Assembly: GCA_038143535.1 (NCBI GenBank)
Contig: JAYQMD010000001.1
Coordinates: 1,240,001-1,304,000, forward strand
Direction of reading: 5' to 3'
DNA length: 64,000 nucleotides
DNA from: UBA7446 sp038143535
GTDB lineage: Bacteria > Bacteroidota > Bacteroidia > Flavobacteriales > Flavobacteriaceae
Below the pieces are notes generated by a model that worked only from the letters and a program-made list of their open reading frames with translations, did no database searches and was not told the DNA's origin. Positions 1-8,665 of the stretch are shown piece after piece. Made by a program: the position numbers and the translations under genes. Positions within the stretch are counted from its first letter, which is position 1, and each line of letters begins with the position of its first letter.

Positions 1-1354
1 CATCACCCAAGCCTGGCCCAACGTTACCCAGCGAACTTGCGGCAGCTCCAATGGCAGTAGTGAAATCCAAACCAAGGGTACTTAGCACACCTGCTCCGAT
101 GATAAAAAGAATCATGTAGAGAATGAAGAATGCCAATACATTGTAAACAATAGACTGTTCAATAGTAACCTTATTCATCCTAACCATCAAGATGGCATTG
201 GGGTGTAGCGCACGTTTGAACTCCAAGAAACCATTTTTGAGGAGTATCAAGTGACGCATGACTTTTACCCCACCAGATGTCGATCCTGTCGATCCACCTA
301 AAAACATCAATCCAAAAAACAACATTGTCACAAAGGGTGTCCATGTAGTGAAATCTGCCGTCACCAGTCCTGTAGTGGTAATTACGGCAACTACTTGAAA
401 AAGGGCATGGCGGAAGGATTGCTCCCATACTGCAAACATACTGGCGTCAGCAGTAACGTAAAATCCTTGACGCAGTATAGACGCCATCACGATAAAGGCA
501 AAGACCGCAATAAAGCCCGTGTACCAGCAAAACTCCGTATCAGCAAAAACACGTCTAAATTTTCCTTTAATAGCGTAGTAAAGCAACACAAAGTTGCTTC
601 CCGCCAAAATCATAAAAAAAATGGTTATGTATTGAATTTGCGGCATGTAATTCCAATGTCCAATACTCGCATTTTTAGTGGAAAATCCTCCAGATGCCAT
701 GGTACTCATGGCGTGATTTATGGCGTCAAAAAGCGGCATCCCAGAAACGAAAAGCAACAAAGCATTGGTCAGCGTTAGGCCTACGTAAATCAACCATAAA
801 CGCTTGGCCGTATCACTGATTCGCGGATGAAGTTTATCTCCTCCCAAAACAGGAGCTTCGGCACTGAAAAGCTGCATGCCACCAAAACCAAGTAACGGCA
901 GTATGGCAATGGCTAAAACGATGATACCCATACCCCCCATCCAATGGGTTAGGGAGCGCCAAAGCATGATACTTCTTGGCAAAGCTTCAATATTGTCTAG
1001 AATGGTAGCGCCCGTTGCCGTATATCCGGACATGGTTTCAAAAAAGGCGTCTGTACCAGAACCAATTGTGGCTGTAAACAAATAGGGAAACATACCAAAA
1101 GCGACCATGGTTAGCCATCCAAAAGCAACAATGACATATCCTTCACGTTTTTTAATTTCCTTACGGTGATGTAATGTGAGACAAAGCGCCAAACCGCCGA
1201 CAATAACATTGAGCGCTAAAGCCTTGAGCAGTCCAGTTGTGATGCCGTCATTTTGCAGATAACTGTATAGCGTGGTTATCCCAATAAAAATGGCATTGAA
1301 CAGCAAAAGTAGTCCGAGAATATGTACGATAAGCTTAAGGTTGAATCCCTTCAT
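1..1354 (-). CDS. trkH: Trk potassium uptake protein TrkH, C-terminus cut by window edge
   Basis: This is the membrane, ion-conducting subunit of the Trk K+ uptake system, working with the TrkA gating subunit next door. Translation from the ATG at 1354 starts MKGFNLKLIVHILGLL and reads open to base 2, about 451 residues of the 480-500 usual for the family. It is strongly hydrophobic. Filter-type loops are visible: SGYTATGAT in the first pore, ASGGFSTKN in the second, TTTGLVTADF in the third and GNVGPGLGD at the window edge. The four-pore design is family knowledge. The start lies 3 bp after the trkA stop, so the two genes are one leftward operon. Only the last few dozen residues are missing. 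Confidence 0.93.
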   Translation of the reverse strand, partial: MKGFNLKLIVHILGLLLLFNAIFIGITTLYSYLQNDGITTGLLKALALNVIVGGLALCLTLHHRKEIKKREGYVIVAFGWLTMVAFGMFPYLFTATIGSGTDAFFETMSGYTATGATILDNIEALPRSIMLWRSLTHWMGGMGIIVLAIAILPLLGFGGMQLFSAEAPVLGGDKLHPRISDTAKRLWLIYVGLTLTNALLLFVSGMPLFDAINHAMSTMASGGFSTKNASIGHWNYMPQIQYITIFFMILAGSNFVLLYYAIKGKFRRVFADTEFCWYTGFIAVFAFIVMASILRQGFYVTADASMFAVWEQSFRHALFQVVAVITTTGLVTADFTTWTPFVTMLFFGLMFLGGSTGSTSGGVKVMRHLILLKNGFLEFKRALHPNAILMVRMNKVTIEQSIVYNVLAFFILYMILFIIGAGVLSTLGLDFTTAIGAAASSLGNVGPGLGD

Positions 1355-1357
1355 GAA

Positions 1358-2707
1358 TTACAAGAAAAGTTGTTCTACCCGTCTGATGGATTTCGGCAAA
1401 CAGCAAACCAAAACAAGGTCACTTTCTTCAATAACAAAGTCGCCAAGTGCAATGACACCTGCACCATTGCGGATCACACCTCCAATAGTAGCCGTTTTTG
1501 GGAATTCTAAATCTTTAATCGCCTTGCCAATAACCTTGGCGGTTGGTTTTACCTTAAATTCCACAATTTCGGCATCCATATTATTGAGCTTATCCAAATC
1601 GACAACCTCTCCCCTTCTGACGTATCGAAAAATTGTATTTGCTGTTAACATTTTTTTATTGACAAGCGTATCCACTCCAATGGATTTGGTCAAGTCAAAA
1701 TAGTCCATGTTTTCAATGAGTGCGATGATTTTCGGCACTTGCTTGGATTTGGCCATCAAACAAGACATGATGTTGGTTTCAGCATCGTTTGTTACCCCTA
1801 AAAAGGCATCCATTTTATCTAAATTTTCTTCGAGTAGTAGCTCAACATTACGTCCATCTCCGTGGATGATGAGCGTATCGGGTAGTCGCTCAGCCATGTC
1901 AATGGCGCGTTCTTTATCAAGTTCAATAAGTTTTACGTTAATTCCTCGATTACAGAGGTCTTCAGCAGTTTTCAAACCTACACGACCTCCGCCTAAGATC
2001 ATCACATTTTTGATTTTATTTTTGACTTCGCCCGTCAGGCTATACAATTCTGATACCCCTTCCGGCAAAGTTGTAAAATATACTTGATCTCCTTTTTCAA
2101 AATAGGTATCTCCTCTTGGAATTATGGTACTATGCGACTCAATGCGCTTTATAGCTATTGGCATAAAGTGAACGCCAGGAAATACGGTAGCGGCCTCACG
2201 AACCGTCTTACCAACAAACGGCGCATCATCTTCTAATGTAGTACCCATCATGGTGAGTGCACCATCTTCAAATTCATGGCTGTTTTTAAAAGCGGATTGA
2301 TGGATAAGCAATTGTATTTCTTCAGCTGCTAATTCTTCAGGAGAGACCAATTCGTCTATCCCTAAAGATTTAAAATCAACGTCGTTCTTATATTTTTCAA
2401 AATCAATATCTGTAACACGGGCTATGGTTTGCTTGCAACCCAACTGTTTCGCCAACAAACAACACATAAGGTTGGTGGTTTCTGAAGAGGTAACGGCAAT
2501 CATCATGTCTGCTTGGTCAACACCAGCAAATTTGAGTGTTGCCAATGCGGAAGGATCTCCCTTAACTGCACGGAGGTCTAGGTTGTTGTCGGCATAGTTT
2601 AGTAATTCCTTATCGGCATCAATAAGGGTAATATCCTGTGCCTCAAACGAAAGTAATTTGGCTAAGTGAAATCCAATATCGCTAGCGCCAGCGATGGCAA
2701 TATTCAT
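1358..2707 (-). CDS. trkA: Trk system potassium uptake protein TrkA
   Basis: Cytoplasmic regulatory subunit of the Trk K+ channel; RCK domains bind NAD(H) or nucleotides and gate TrkH. The 449 residues hold two RCK-N/RCK-C units. The first opens with AGASDIGFHLA and its conserved acidic residue in LIDAD. The second opens with LGGGRVGLKTAED near residue 238. The length matches full-length two-unit TrkA. It is the first gene of a leftward operon with trkH, and a TATATTTG box sits about 22 bp upstream on the same strand. The first glycine motif reads GxSxxG rather than GxGxxG, a mild deviation. Confidence 0.95.
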   Translation of the reverse strand: MNIAIAGASDIGFHLAKLLSFEAQDITLIDADKELLNYADNNLDLRAVKGDPSALATLKFAGVDQADMMIAVTSSETTNLMCCLLAKQLGCKQTIARVTDIDFEKYKNDVDFKSLGIDELVSPEELAAEEIQLLIHQSAFKNSHEFEDGALTMMGTTLEDDAPFVGKTVREAATVFPGVHFMPIAIKRIESHSTIIPRGDTYFEKGDQVYFTTLPEGVSELYSLTGEVKNKIKNVMILGGGRVGLKTAEDLCNRGINVKLIELDKERAIDMAERLPDTLIIHGDGRNVELLLEENLDKMDAFLGVTNDAETNIMSCLMAKSKQVPKIIALIENMDYFDLTKSIGVDTLVNKKMLTANTIFRYVRRGEVVDLDKLNNMDAEIVEFKVKPTAKVIGKAIKDLEFPKTATIGGVIRNGAGVIALGDFVIEESDLVLVCCLPKSIRRVEQLFL

Positions 2708-2720
2708 CTTTGAAAGAAAT

Positions 2721-2736
2721 TATATTTGCAAATATA
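2721..2736. promoter_or_regulatory. Perfect 16-bp palindrome holding a -7 box on each strand (trkA promoter)
   Basis: TATATTTGCAAATATA is its own reverse complement. Each strand therefore reads TATATTTG, a match to the Bacteroidota -7 consensus TAnnTTTG. On the minus strand the box lies about 22 bp before the trkA ATG, so it is the probable trkA promoter. The plus-strand copy points to ubiE, which also has a nearer box. I see no clear -33 TTG. A dimeric regulator could also bind here, but that is inference. Confidence 0.55.
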
Positions 2737-2783
2737 GGAAGTTTCTGTTCGGTATGGTTAAAACAGCTTCTTTAGATAATAGC

Positions 2784-2791
2784 TACATTTG
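2784..2791 (+). promoter_or_regulatory. Probable ubiE promoter -7 box
   Basis: TACATTTG fits TAnnTTTG exactly and lies just before the ATG at 2798. That would give a very short leader. No convincing -33 element is visible. Confidence 0.5.
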
Positions 2792-2797
2792 CCAAAT

Positions 2798-3523
2798 ATG
2801 ATTAAAAATGTGACTCCCTACGGCGATTCTGATCTTTCAAAAAAGGAGCAAGTGACCCTGATGTTTGACCGCATTGCACGAAATTACGACAACCTGAATC
2901 GCGTGCTTTCCCTTGGTCTAGATAAGGGCTGGCGCAAGCGGCTTATCAAGCTTGTTCGCGAGCAAAAAGCAGTAGATGTATTGGATGTTGCCACAGGTAC
3001 AGGCGATGTTGCCATAGCCTTGAGTAAAATTCCTAACGTAATGATTGATGCGGCTGACCTTTCTACACAAATGCTCGCGGTGCAAGACAAGCAGCTTGAA
3101 AAGCTCCAACTCAAAGACCGCATAAAACTTCACGTTGCCGATGCAGAAAAATTGCCTTTTGACACCCAATTTGATGCGGTAACGGTAGCTTTTGGGATTC
3201 GAAACTTTGCCAATTTGGAAAAAGGTTTGGGGGAAATGTATCGTGTACTTAGACCTGAGGGGTGTCTGTATATTTTAGAAACTTCGAAGCCAAAAAAATT
3301 CCCAATGCGTCAAGCGCATTATATCATGTCTAGAATACTGATTCCATTGATGGGCAAACTTTTTGCCGAAGACAAGGGCGCTTATGCTTATTTAGGTGAA
3401 TCTGCAGCCCACTTTCCAGATGGCTATGAGATGTGCAATATATTACGAGAAATTGGGTTTTCTAAAGTAATTAACAGGCCTTTAACAGGTGGGGTAGTTA
3501 CTTTATACAACGCACAAAAATGA
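2798..3523 (+). CDS. ubiE: Demethylmenaquinone / ubiquinone C-methyltransferase UbiE (MenG)
   Basis: SAM-dependent methyltransferase for the last step of menaquinone synthesis; bacteria of this group normally make menaquinone. The class I methyltransferase glycine loop is DVATGTGDVAIALS near residue 60, followed by the acidic DAADLS. The family signature AFGIRNFANLEKGL and a C-terminal TGGVVTLYNAQK are also present. I chose the ATG at 2798, which gives MIKNVTPYG. A TTG at 2789 would add three residues but lies inside the -7 box. The stop overlaps the start of porT by 4 bp (ATGA), so the two are translationally coupled. Confidence 0.93.
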   Translation: MIKNVTPYGDSDLSKKEQVTLMFDRIARNYDNLNRVLSLGLDKGWRKRLIKLVREQKAVDVLDVATGTGDVAIALSKIPNVMIDAADLSTQMLAVQDKQLEKLQLKDRIKLHVADAEKLPFDTQFDAVTVAFGIRNFANLEKGLGEMYRVLRPEGCLYILETSKPKKFPMRQAHYIMSRILIPLMGKLFAEDKGAYAYLGESAAHFPDGYEMCNILREIGFSKVINRPLTGGVVTLYNAQK

Positions 3524-4242
3524 ACCTACGACATACATTTTTTGTTTTTGCTATTTCGATTTGTTGGGTAGTTCCGCTACAAGCGCAACTAGATAAGATA
3601 GAAAACCTAAAAGAAGACGACTCGAAAAGAATCCGCTTTGGCTATTTTTTGGGTCTAAACGCAGTTGGTGCAAAAATGGAATACAGACCAACCTATGTAA
3701 GCACCCCTTTTCGTATTTCTGTAAAACCAAAACCAAGTTTTGATGTAGGGCTTATAGCAGATTATAGAATTAATGAATTTTTAAATATTCGTTTTCATCC
3801 GAGCGTAGCTTTTGTTGAACGCGAAATTACGTTTCCTTTTTCTGAAAACGACTCTCGATTTACCAAAGCATTGATCGAACGTCTTGTGAAGTCCAATTAT
3901 GTGCGTTTTCCAGTCGGCATCAAATTAAAAACGCGTCGCATTCGCAATGCACGTCCTTTTGTAATGGGCAGTATTTCATACAACATGAATATCACGAGCG
4001 AGGAAACAAATTTAGAGGATAACAGCTCGGGGACCTTTAGAATGAAACGAGATGTATATGCTTGGGAGTTTGCGATCGGCACTGATGTTTACTTGCCATA
4101 TTTTAAATTCACCACTTCTGTACATGGCTTTTTTGCAATCAGTGATGAGTTAGTCCCAGATGAAAATTTAAATAGCGTTTACACCCGACACATTGCGAGC
4201 ATGAAAAGTCGGGGTGTGTTTTTGCGGTTTACTTTTGAGTAG
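3520..4242 (+). CDS. porT: PorT-family outer membrane protein, probable T9SS component
   Basis: A 240-residue protein with an N-terminal signal peptide (MNLRHTFFVFAISICWVVPLQAQ), then alternating hydrophobic and polar stretches ending in the aromatic FLRFTFE, as expected of a small outer-membrane beta-barrel. Size, sequence character and direct coupling to ubiE match PorT/SprT, a protein needed for type IX secretion in Bacteroidota. Two T9SS-sorted cargo proteins occur elsewhere in the window, which fits. The specific PorT assignment rests on recognising the family and its context. A generic PorT-like barrel remains possible. Confidence 0.75.
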   Translation: MNLRHTFFVFAISICWVVPLQAQLDKIENLKEDDSKRIRFGYFLGLNAVGAKMEYRPTYVSTPFRISVKPKPSFDVGLIADYRINEFLNIRFHPSVAFVEREITFPFSENDSRFTKALIERLVKSNYVRFPVGIKLKTRRIRNARPFVMGSISYNMNITSEETNLEDNSSGTFRMKRDVYAWEFAIGTDVYLPYFKFTTSVHGFFAISDELVPDENLNSVYTRHIASMKSRGVFLRFTFE

Positions 4243-4243
4243 A

Positions 4244-4963
4244 TCAGCCTCTCCTACTAAATTCAGCTAATACAATTCCCGTTGCCATGGCAACATTTAG
4301 GCTTCCAGCTGCTGGATTGCCATAAGCAGGTATGCTTATGTTTTCGCTAATTTCAGCACTAATGGCTTCAGAAATGCCTTGCCCTTCATTTCCCATCACC
4401 AATACCGCGTTTTGAGGAATTACTGCTTCATACATGTTTGTCCCCTTGGAATCTGTACCCACTGCCAGCAAACCGTGTGTTTCAAATGCTTCTAAAAGAT
4501 CTACATAATGGACTTGTACACGGGCTAAGGAGCCCATACTTGCTTGTACCACCTTGGGATTAAAACAGTCTACTGTGTCTGATGAACAAAGCAAATGGGC
4601 AATGCCAAACCAATCGCACAAACGAATGATGGTCCCAAGGTTACCCGGATTTCGGATGCCGTCTAAAGCAATATTGATGTTTTGGGAGGCAAAATCGGTT
4701 GGATTTGGAAGCAAAAAGGCCGCCCAGACGTTGGGAGGAGTACTTAAATTGCTCAGCTTTTTCATGTCAGAAGTGCTGATTGTAGTAGCAGTAACACCTC
4801 CAATTTGTGCGGTTTCGAGTGAAAAACAGTAGCGTATCTCAAATCCATTTTGATGGAATGTTGCTATGGCTTTTTTGCCCTCAACAGGGAACATCCTACG
4901 CTGTTCGCGGAATTTTTTTTGCCCCAACTGAGCTAACTGTTTTAGTTCGTTTTTGCTAACCAT
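4244..4963 (-). CDS. SpoU/TrmH-family RNA 2'-O-methyltransferase
   Basis: SPOUT-fold enzyme that methylates ribose 2'-OH in rRNA or tRNA using SAM. The three SpoU motifs are visible: LDGIRNPGNLGTIIRLCDWFG, then VLVMGNEGQGIS, then ISIPAYGNPAAGSLNVA. The N-terminal part (VSKNELKQLAQLGQKKFREQ) resembles the substrate-binding domain of 23S rRNA methylases. I chose ATG 4963; an upstream extension to 5017 lacks family-like sequence and would run into tamL. The gene converges on porT with a 1-bp gap and is divergent from tamL. Its exact RNA target is not readable from sequence. Confidence 0.9.
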   Translation of the reverse strand: MVSKNELKQLAQLGQKKFREQRRMFPVEGKKAIATFHQNGFEIRYCFSLETAQIGGVTATTISTSDMKKLSNLSTPPNVWAAFLLPNPTDFASQNINIALDGIRNPGNLGTIIRLCDWFGIAHLLCSSDTVDCFNPKVVQASMGSLARVQVHYVDLLEAFETHGLLAVGTDSKGTNMYEAVIPQNAVLVMGNEGQGISEAISAEISENISIPAYGNPAAGSLNVAMATGIVLAEFSRRG

Positions 4964-4973
4964 GTATTTGGTG

Positions 4974-4981
4974 TATTTTTG
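4974..4981 (+). promoter_or_regulatory. Probable tamL promoter -7 box
   Basis: TATTTTTG matches TAnnTTTG and lies 18 bp before the TTG start of tamL, supporting that non-ATG start. On the other strand a similar TATTTTTG lies at 5015-5022 and could drive the divergent methyltransferase gene from inside the tamL coding region. Confidence 0.5.
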
Positions 4982-4998
4982 ACTTTTACAACTTTCTA

Positions 4999-7509
4999 TT
5001 GACCACAAGATTTTCAAAAATACTAGGTTTTGGTGTGCTTTTGGGCATAACAGTAGGATGTTCTGCTGTTCGCAACTTGCCTGAGGTTAGCGTCTTGTTG
5101 CGTCAAAACACGGTAATTGTAGACGATCAAGCGGCAGTTGACACAGTTGCAAACATTGTTCAACCCAAGCCTAATAATCGTTTTTTGGGCATTCCCTTCG
5201 GGATGTTGCTTTATCAATCTGCAAAAGACAGCACAGATGTTGCTTTCGACAATTGGCTTAATAAAAAACCAGGGCGTAAAAAAAGAATGAACGCCATATG
5301 GTCCGAAAAGCAAGTAAAAAAAATGAAGGCCTACAAAAGCAGTTTTCAAGCATGGAAAAGAAAAACGGGTGAAGCGCCCGTGCTTTCAGATTCAATTTCT
5401 ACGGCAATAAATGCACAAAAGTTAAAAGCCTTTTTTTCAAATGAAGGCTATTTTAATGCTGTGGTCAAAACAACGGCTTCGACTAAAAAACGAAATGCTG
5501 CTGTAAATTATAATGTCAGTACCAATACACCCTACTTTATAGATAGCATACAAGCCAACATCCAAAGTCCCGTTTTAGATTCTATTTATATGGCTAACAA
5601 AGTGAATAGCAAACTCAAGCAAGGAGACCGTTTTCGCACAACAGCATTTGAGCAAGAGCGAAACAGGCTTTCAGCACTGTTTAGGAATGCGGGTGTTTAT
5701 CCATTTCAGCTTAACTCCATTGACTTTAGCGTTGGTGTAGATTCAACGGGAACAGACTATCGCTTACCGGTACAACTCAACATACGAAACTATATCGAAA
5801 ATCAAGAGGGAAACCCTGTACCAAAACATTACAAAATTTCAAAAATGAATACCGTTGCCGTTTTTTTAGGCAAAGCGGGCAACACTGGAAATGAAGCTTA
5901 CGATTCTATTGGTGTTTTTGAGGGAATGAATATTTTTAGTCAGGGCAAAATGAAGTACAGAAGCAAATTGTTGCGAGAGTCCATTGATTTTAAAACAAAT
6001 GAGTCTTACAGTGACACTTCACGAACTACTACACTAAAACAACTCAACAGGCTGCAAAGTTTTGATTATCCAACCATTAGGTTTCAATATGCGAATGAAG
6101 ACGAAACACTTTTAGACGCCTCCATTTTTTTAATGCCAAAAAAAAGGTACTCCTTAGACTTTGCGTTGGACGTGACCCAATCCAATATTTTAAAACGAGG
6201 TATAGCCTTTAGTTCTGGCTTAAGCATTTTAAATGTTTTTAAAGGGGCTGAAACCTTGGAGTTGGGCGCTAGGGGTTCGTTTGGTCGCTCTGCCGACGTT
6301 GCTATTTCCGAGTATGGCTTTGACATTCAGCTGCGCGCACCCCAATTTCTATTGCCCTTTAGCAGTAAAATAAATAAACAGAAACTTGCGCCACTCACCA
6401 TTTTAAGAGTTGGTGTGGGTTCTCAGGAAAATATAGGTTTGGACAAGCAGAGTTTGACTGGAAGCATTCAATACCAATGGAACCCAAGGGAAAAACGCAG
6501 ATGGACCTTTTCTTTGATGGACGTGGAGTTTGTAAACAATAAAAACAAAGCAAATTACTTTGGAGTTTACACCAATGCTTACAGAGAATTAAATCAAATT
6601 GCAGGAAACACCAATACAAATCCAAACTATCTACTAAATGATAGGCTCATCATTCCCCAAGGAGCGGATGCTTTTATTGGTGATGTTTTGGGTGGCAGCA
6701 CCAGTATTTTAGCTAACGACGCAAGCTATCAAAGGGTACAACGCATTGAGGAACGCCGAAGAAGACTTACGCAAAACAACCTAATTATAAGTTCAGGTAT
6801 AAATTTTTTCAGCTCTTCAAAACAAGGGATTTTTGATAGGACGTTTTCGCAGTTTAGGGCCAACCTCAGTTGGTCTGGAAATCTACTAGAAGGGTTGGCA
6901 AAAGCATTGGATTGGAAACAAGAGAATGGGCAGTACCTTTTGTTTGAGGTGCCGTTCAGTCAATTCATAAAATTAGAGACGGATTTGGTCAAGCACTGGT
7001 CTGTTAGCGACAACCAAGTAGTAGCCATTAGGGCTTTTGCTGGGGCTGCTATTCCCTATGGCAATGCGGACAACATCCCTTTTAACCGATCTTTTTTTGG
7101 CGGTGGAGCCTATGACAACAGGGCTTGGGAAGTATATCGATTAGGGCCTGGGTCTAGTGATACTGGAAATGAATTTAACGAGGCAAACCTCAAAATGTCT
7201 TTCAATGTTGAATACCGTTTTGACCTCCTTGGCGCCTTTAAGGGAGCGCTTTTTGTTGATGCTGGAAACATTTGGAATGTAACCGACAACGTCGATGAGC
7301 CCGCTCGAAGGTTTGATGGTTTCCGCGATTTAGATGAACTGGCGGTGGGCACAGGTTTTGGGCTTAGATATGATTTTGGGCTGTTCCTGTTAAGGCTAGA
7401 TATGGGCTTTAAAACACACAATCCTGTGTTGCCGAGAGGGAGCCGTTGGAATTGGAATTATCAGCTAAAAAATGCAAATCCCACACTTGGGATAAATTAT
7501 CCTTTCTAA
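4999..7509 (+). CDS. tamL: TamL-type Omp85 (BamA/TamA) outer membrane lipoprotein
   Basis: Omp85-superfamily protein, probably helping to insert or assemble outer-membrane components with a TamB partner. TamB is not in this window. Of 836 residues, the first 21 form a lipoprotein signal with lipobox GITVGC (Cys21). The acylated TamA variant of Bacteroidota is called TamL. POTRA-like sequence follows to roughly residue 300, then a long beta-barrel ending in the aromatic GINYPF. The late barrel motif NVEYRFDLLGAFKGALFVDAG is typical of the family. The start is TTG at 4999: no ATG is available, only this start supplies the positive n-region (TTRFSK), and the -7 box sits just ahead. Confidence 0.87.
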   Translation: MTTRFSKILGFGVLLGITVGCSAVRNLPEVSVLLRQNTVIVDDQAAVDTVANIVQPKPNNRFLGIPFGMLLYQSAKDSTDVAFDNWLNKKPGRKKRMNAIWSEKQVKKMKAYKSSFQAWKRKTGEAPVLSDSISTAINAQKLKAFFSNEGYFNAVVKTTASTKKRNAAVNYNVSTNTPYFIDSIQANIQSPVLDSIYMANKVNSKLKQGDRFRTTAFEQERNRLSALFRNAGVYPFQLNSIDFSVGVDSTGTDYRLPVQLNIRNYIENQEGNPVPKHYKISKMNTVAVFLGKAGNTGNEAYDSIGVFEGMNIFSQGKMKYRSKLLRESIDFKTNESYSDTSRTTTLKQLNRLQSFDYPTIRFQYANEDETLLDASIFLMPKKRYSLDFALDVTQSNILKRGIAFSSGLSILNVFKGAETLELGARGSFGRSADVAISEYGFDIQLRAPQFLLPFSSKINKQKLAPLTILRVGVGSQENIGLDKQSLTGSIQYQWNPREKRRWTFSLMDVEFVNNKNKANYFGVYTNAYRELNQIAGNTNTNPNYLLNDRLIIPQGADAFIGDVLGGSTSILANDASYQRVQRIEERRRRLTQNNLIISSGINFFSSSKQGIFDRTFSQFRANLSWSGNLLEGLAKALDWKQENGQYLLFEVPFSQFIKLETDLVKHWSVSDNQVVAIRAFAGAAIPYGNADNIPFNRSFFGGGAYDNRAWEVYRLGPGSSDTGNEFNEANLKMSFNVEYRFDLLGAFKGALFVDAGNIWNVTDNVDEPARRFDGFRDLDELAVGTGFGLRYDFGLFLLRLDMGFKTHNPVLPRGSRWNWNYQLKNANPTLGINYPF

Positions 7510-7525
7510 GCCCACAATAGTTTGC

Positions 7526-7533
7526 TACTTTTG
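7526..7533 (+). promoter_or_regulatory. Probable fbaA promoter -7 box
   Basis: TACTTTTG fits TAnnTTTG and lies 26 bp before the fbaA ATG. No clear -33 TTG. Confidence 0.5.
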
Positions 7534-7559
7534 CCCCAACCAAAAAAAATAAAATCAAC

Positions 7560-8627
7560 ATGTCGCATTCCGTAAAGCCAGGCGTAGCCACTGGAAATGA
7601 AGTTCAAGAAATTTTTGCTTTGGCAAAAGCCAAGCAATTTGCACTCCCCGCAGTAAATGTAATTGGTTCAGACACCATTAATGCTGTTTTAGAAACTGCT
7701 GCAAAGCTAAACGCACCCGTAATCATTCAGTTCTCAAACGGGGGAGCGCAGTTTAACGCGGGTAAGGGCTTGTCTAACGAAAACCAACAGGCTGCTATTG
7801 CTGGTGCTATTGCTGGTGCCAAGCACGTACATCAAATGGCCGAGCTATATGGTGTCAGTGTTATTCTACACACAGACCACGCTGCTAAAAAACTACTTCC
7901 TTGGATTGATGGACTACTCGATGCAAGTGAAAAGCATTTCGAAGAAACAGGAAAATCACTTTTTAGCTCTCACATGATTGACCTTTCGGAGGAGCCCATT
8001 GAAGAAAATATTGAAATCTGCAAAAACTATTTAAAGCGCATGGCCAAAATGGACATGACACTTGAAATTGAATTGGGGGTTACAGGTGGTGAAGAAGATG
8101 GCGTTGACAATACAGACATTGACAGCTCGAAATTATACACGCAGCCAAAAGAAGTAGCATTTGCTTTTGAAGAATTATCACAAGTAAGTCCACGCTTTAC
8201 CATTGCTGCTGCATTTGGTAATGTACACGGCGTATACAAGCCAGGAAACGTGGTACTAACGCCAAAAATCCTAAAAAACTCACAAGCATTTGTAAGTGAG
8301 AAATACGGGGTTGGACCTAACACCATTGACTTTGTATTTCACGGAGGATCGGGGTCAACGGTTGAAGAAATTAGAGAAGGTATCAGTTATGGAGTTATTA
8401 AAATGAACATCGATACCGATATGCAATATGCCTTTATGACGGGTGTACGCGACTATATGCAGGAAAAGTCGGCTTATTTGCAAAAACAAATTGGAAACCC
8501 TGAAGGGGACGATGTGCCTAATAAAAAACACTACGATCCACGTGTTTGGTTGCGTGAAGGTGAAAAGGCATTTGTAACGCGACTAGAGCAAGCCTTTGAA
8601 GACCTAAACAACGTAGATACGCTGTAA
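7560..8627 (+). CDS. fbaA: Class II fructose-bisphosphate aldolase
   Basis: Zn-dependent aldolase that interconverts fructose 1,6-bisphosphate with glyceraldehyde 3-phosphate and dihydroxyacetone phosphate in the cytoplasm. The 355 residues match the long class IIA form (E. coli FbaA, about 359). Visible marks are the zinc-binding region ILHTDHAAKKLLPWID, the catalytic-loop region LEIELGVTGGEEDGVDN, the phosphate-binding FHGGSGST and the IDTDMQYAF motif near the C-terminus. It has its own promoter and stands alone between tamL and accD. Confidence 0.96.
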   Translation: MSHSVKPGVATGNEVQEIFALAKAKQFALPAVNVIGSDTINAVLETAAKLNAPVIIQFSNGGAQFNAGKGLSNENQQAAIAGAIAGAKHVHQMAELYGVSVILHTDHAAKKLLPWIDGLLDASEKHFEETGKSLFSSHMIDLSEEPIEENIEICKNYLKRMAKMDMTLEIELGVTGGEEDGVDNTDIDSSKLYTQPKEVAFAFEELSQVSPRFTIAAAFGNVHGVYKPGNVVLTPKILKNSQAFVSEKYGVGPNTIDFVFHGGSGSTVEEIREGISYGVIKMNIDTDMQYAFMTGVRDYMQEKSAYLQKQIGNPEGDDVPNKKHYDPRVWLREGEKAFVTRLEQAFEDLNNVDTL

Positions 8628-8641
8628 TTCATAAGGTTTTA

Positions 8642-8649
8642 TATATTTG
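8642..8649 (+). promoter_or_regulatory. Probable accD promoter -7 box
   Basis: TATATTTG fits TAnnTTTG and lies 16 bp before the accD ATG. Confidence 0.5.
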
Positions 8650-8665
8650 ATAAAATTCTTAACCT

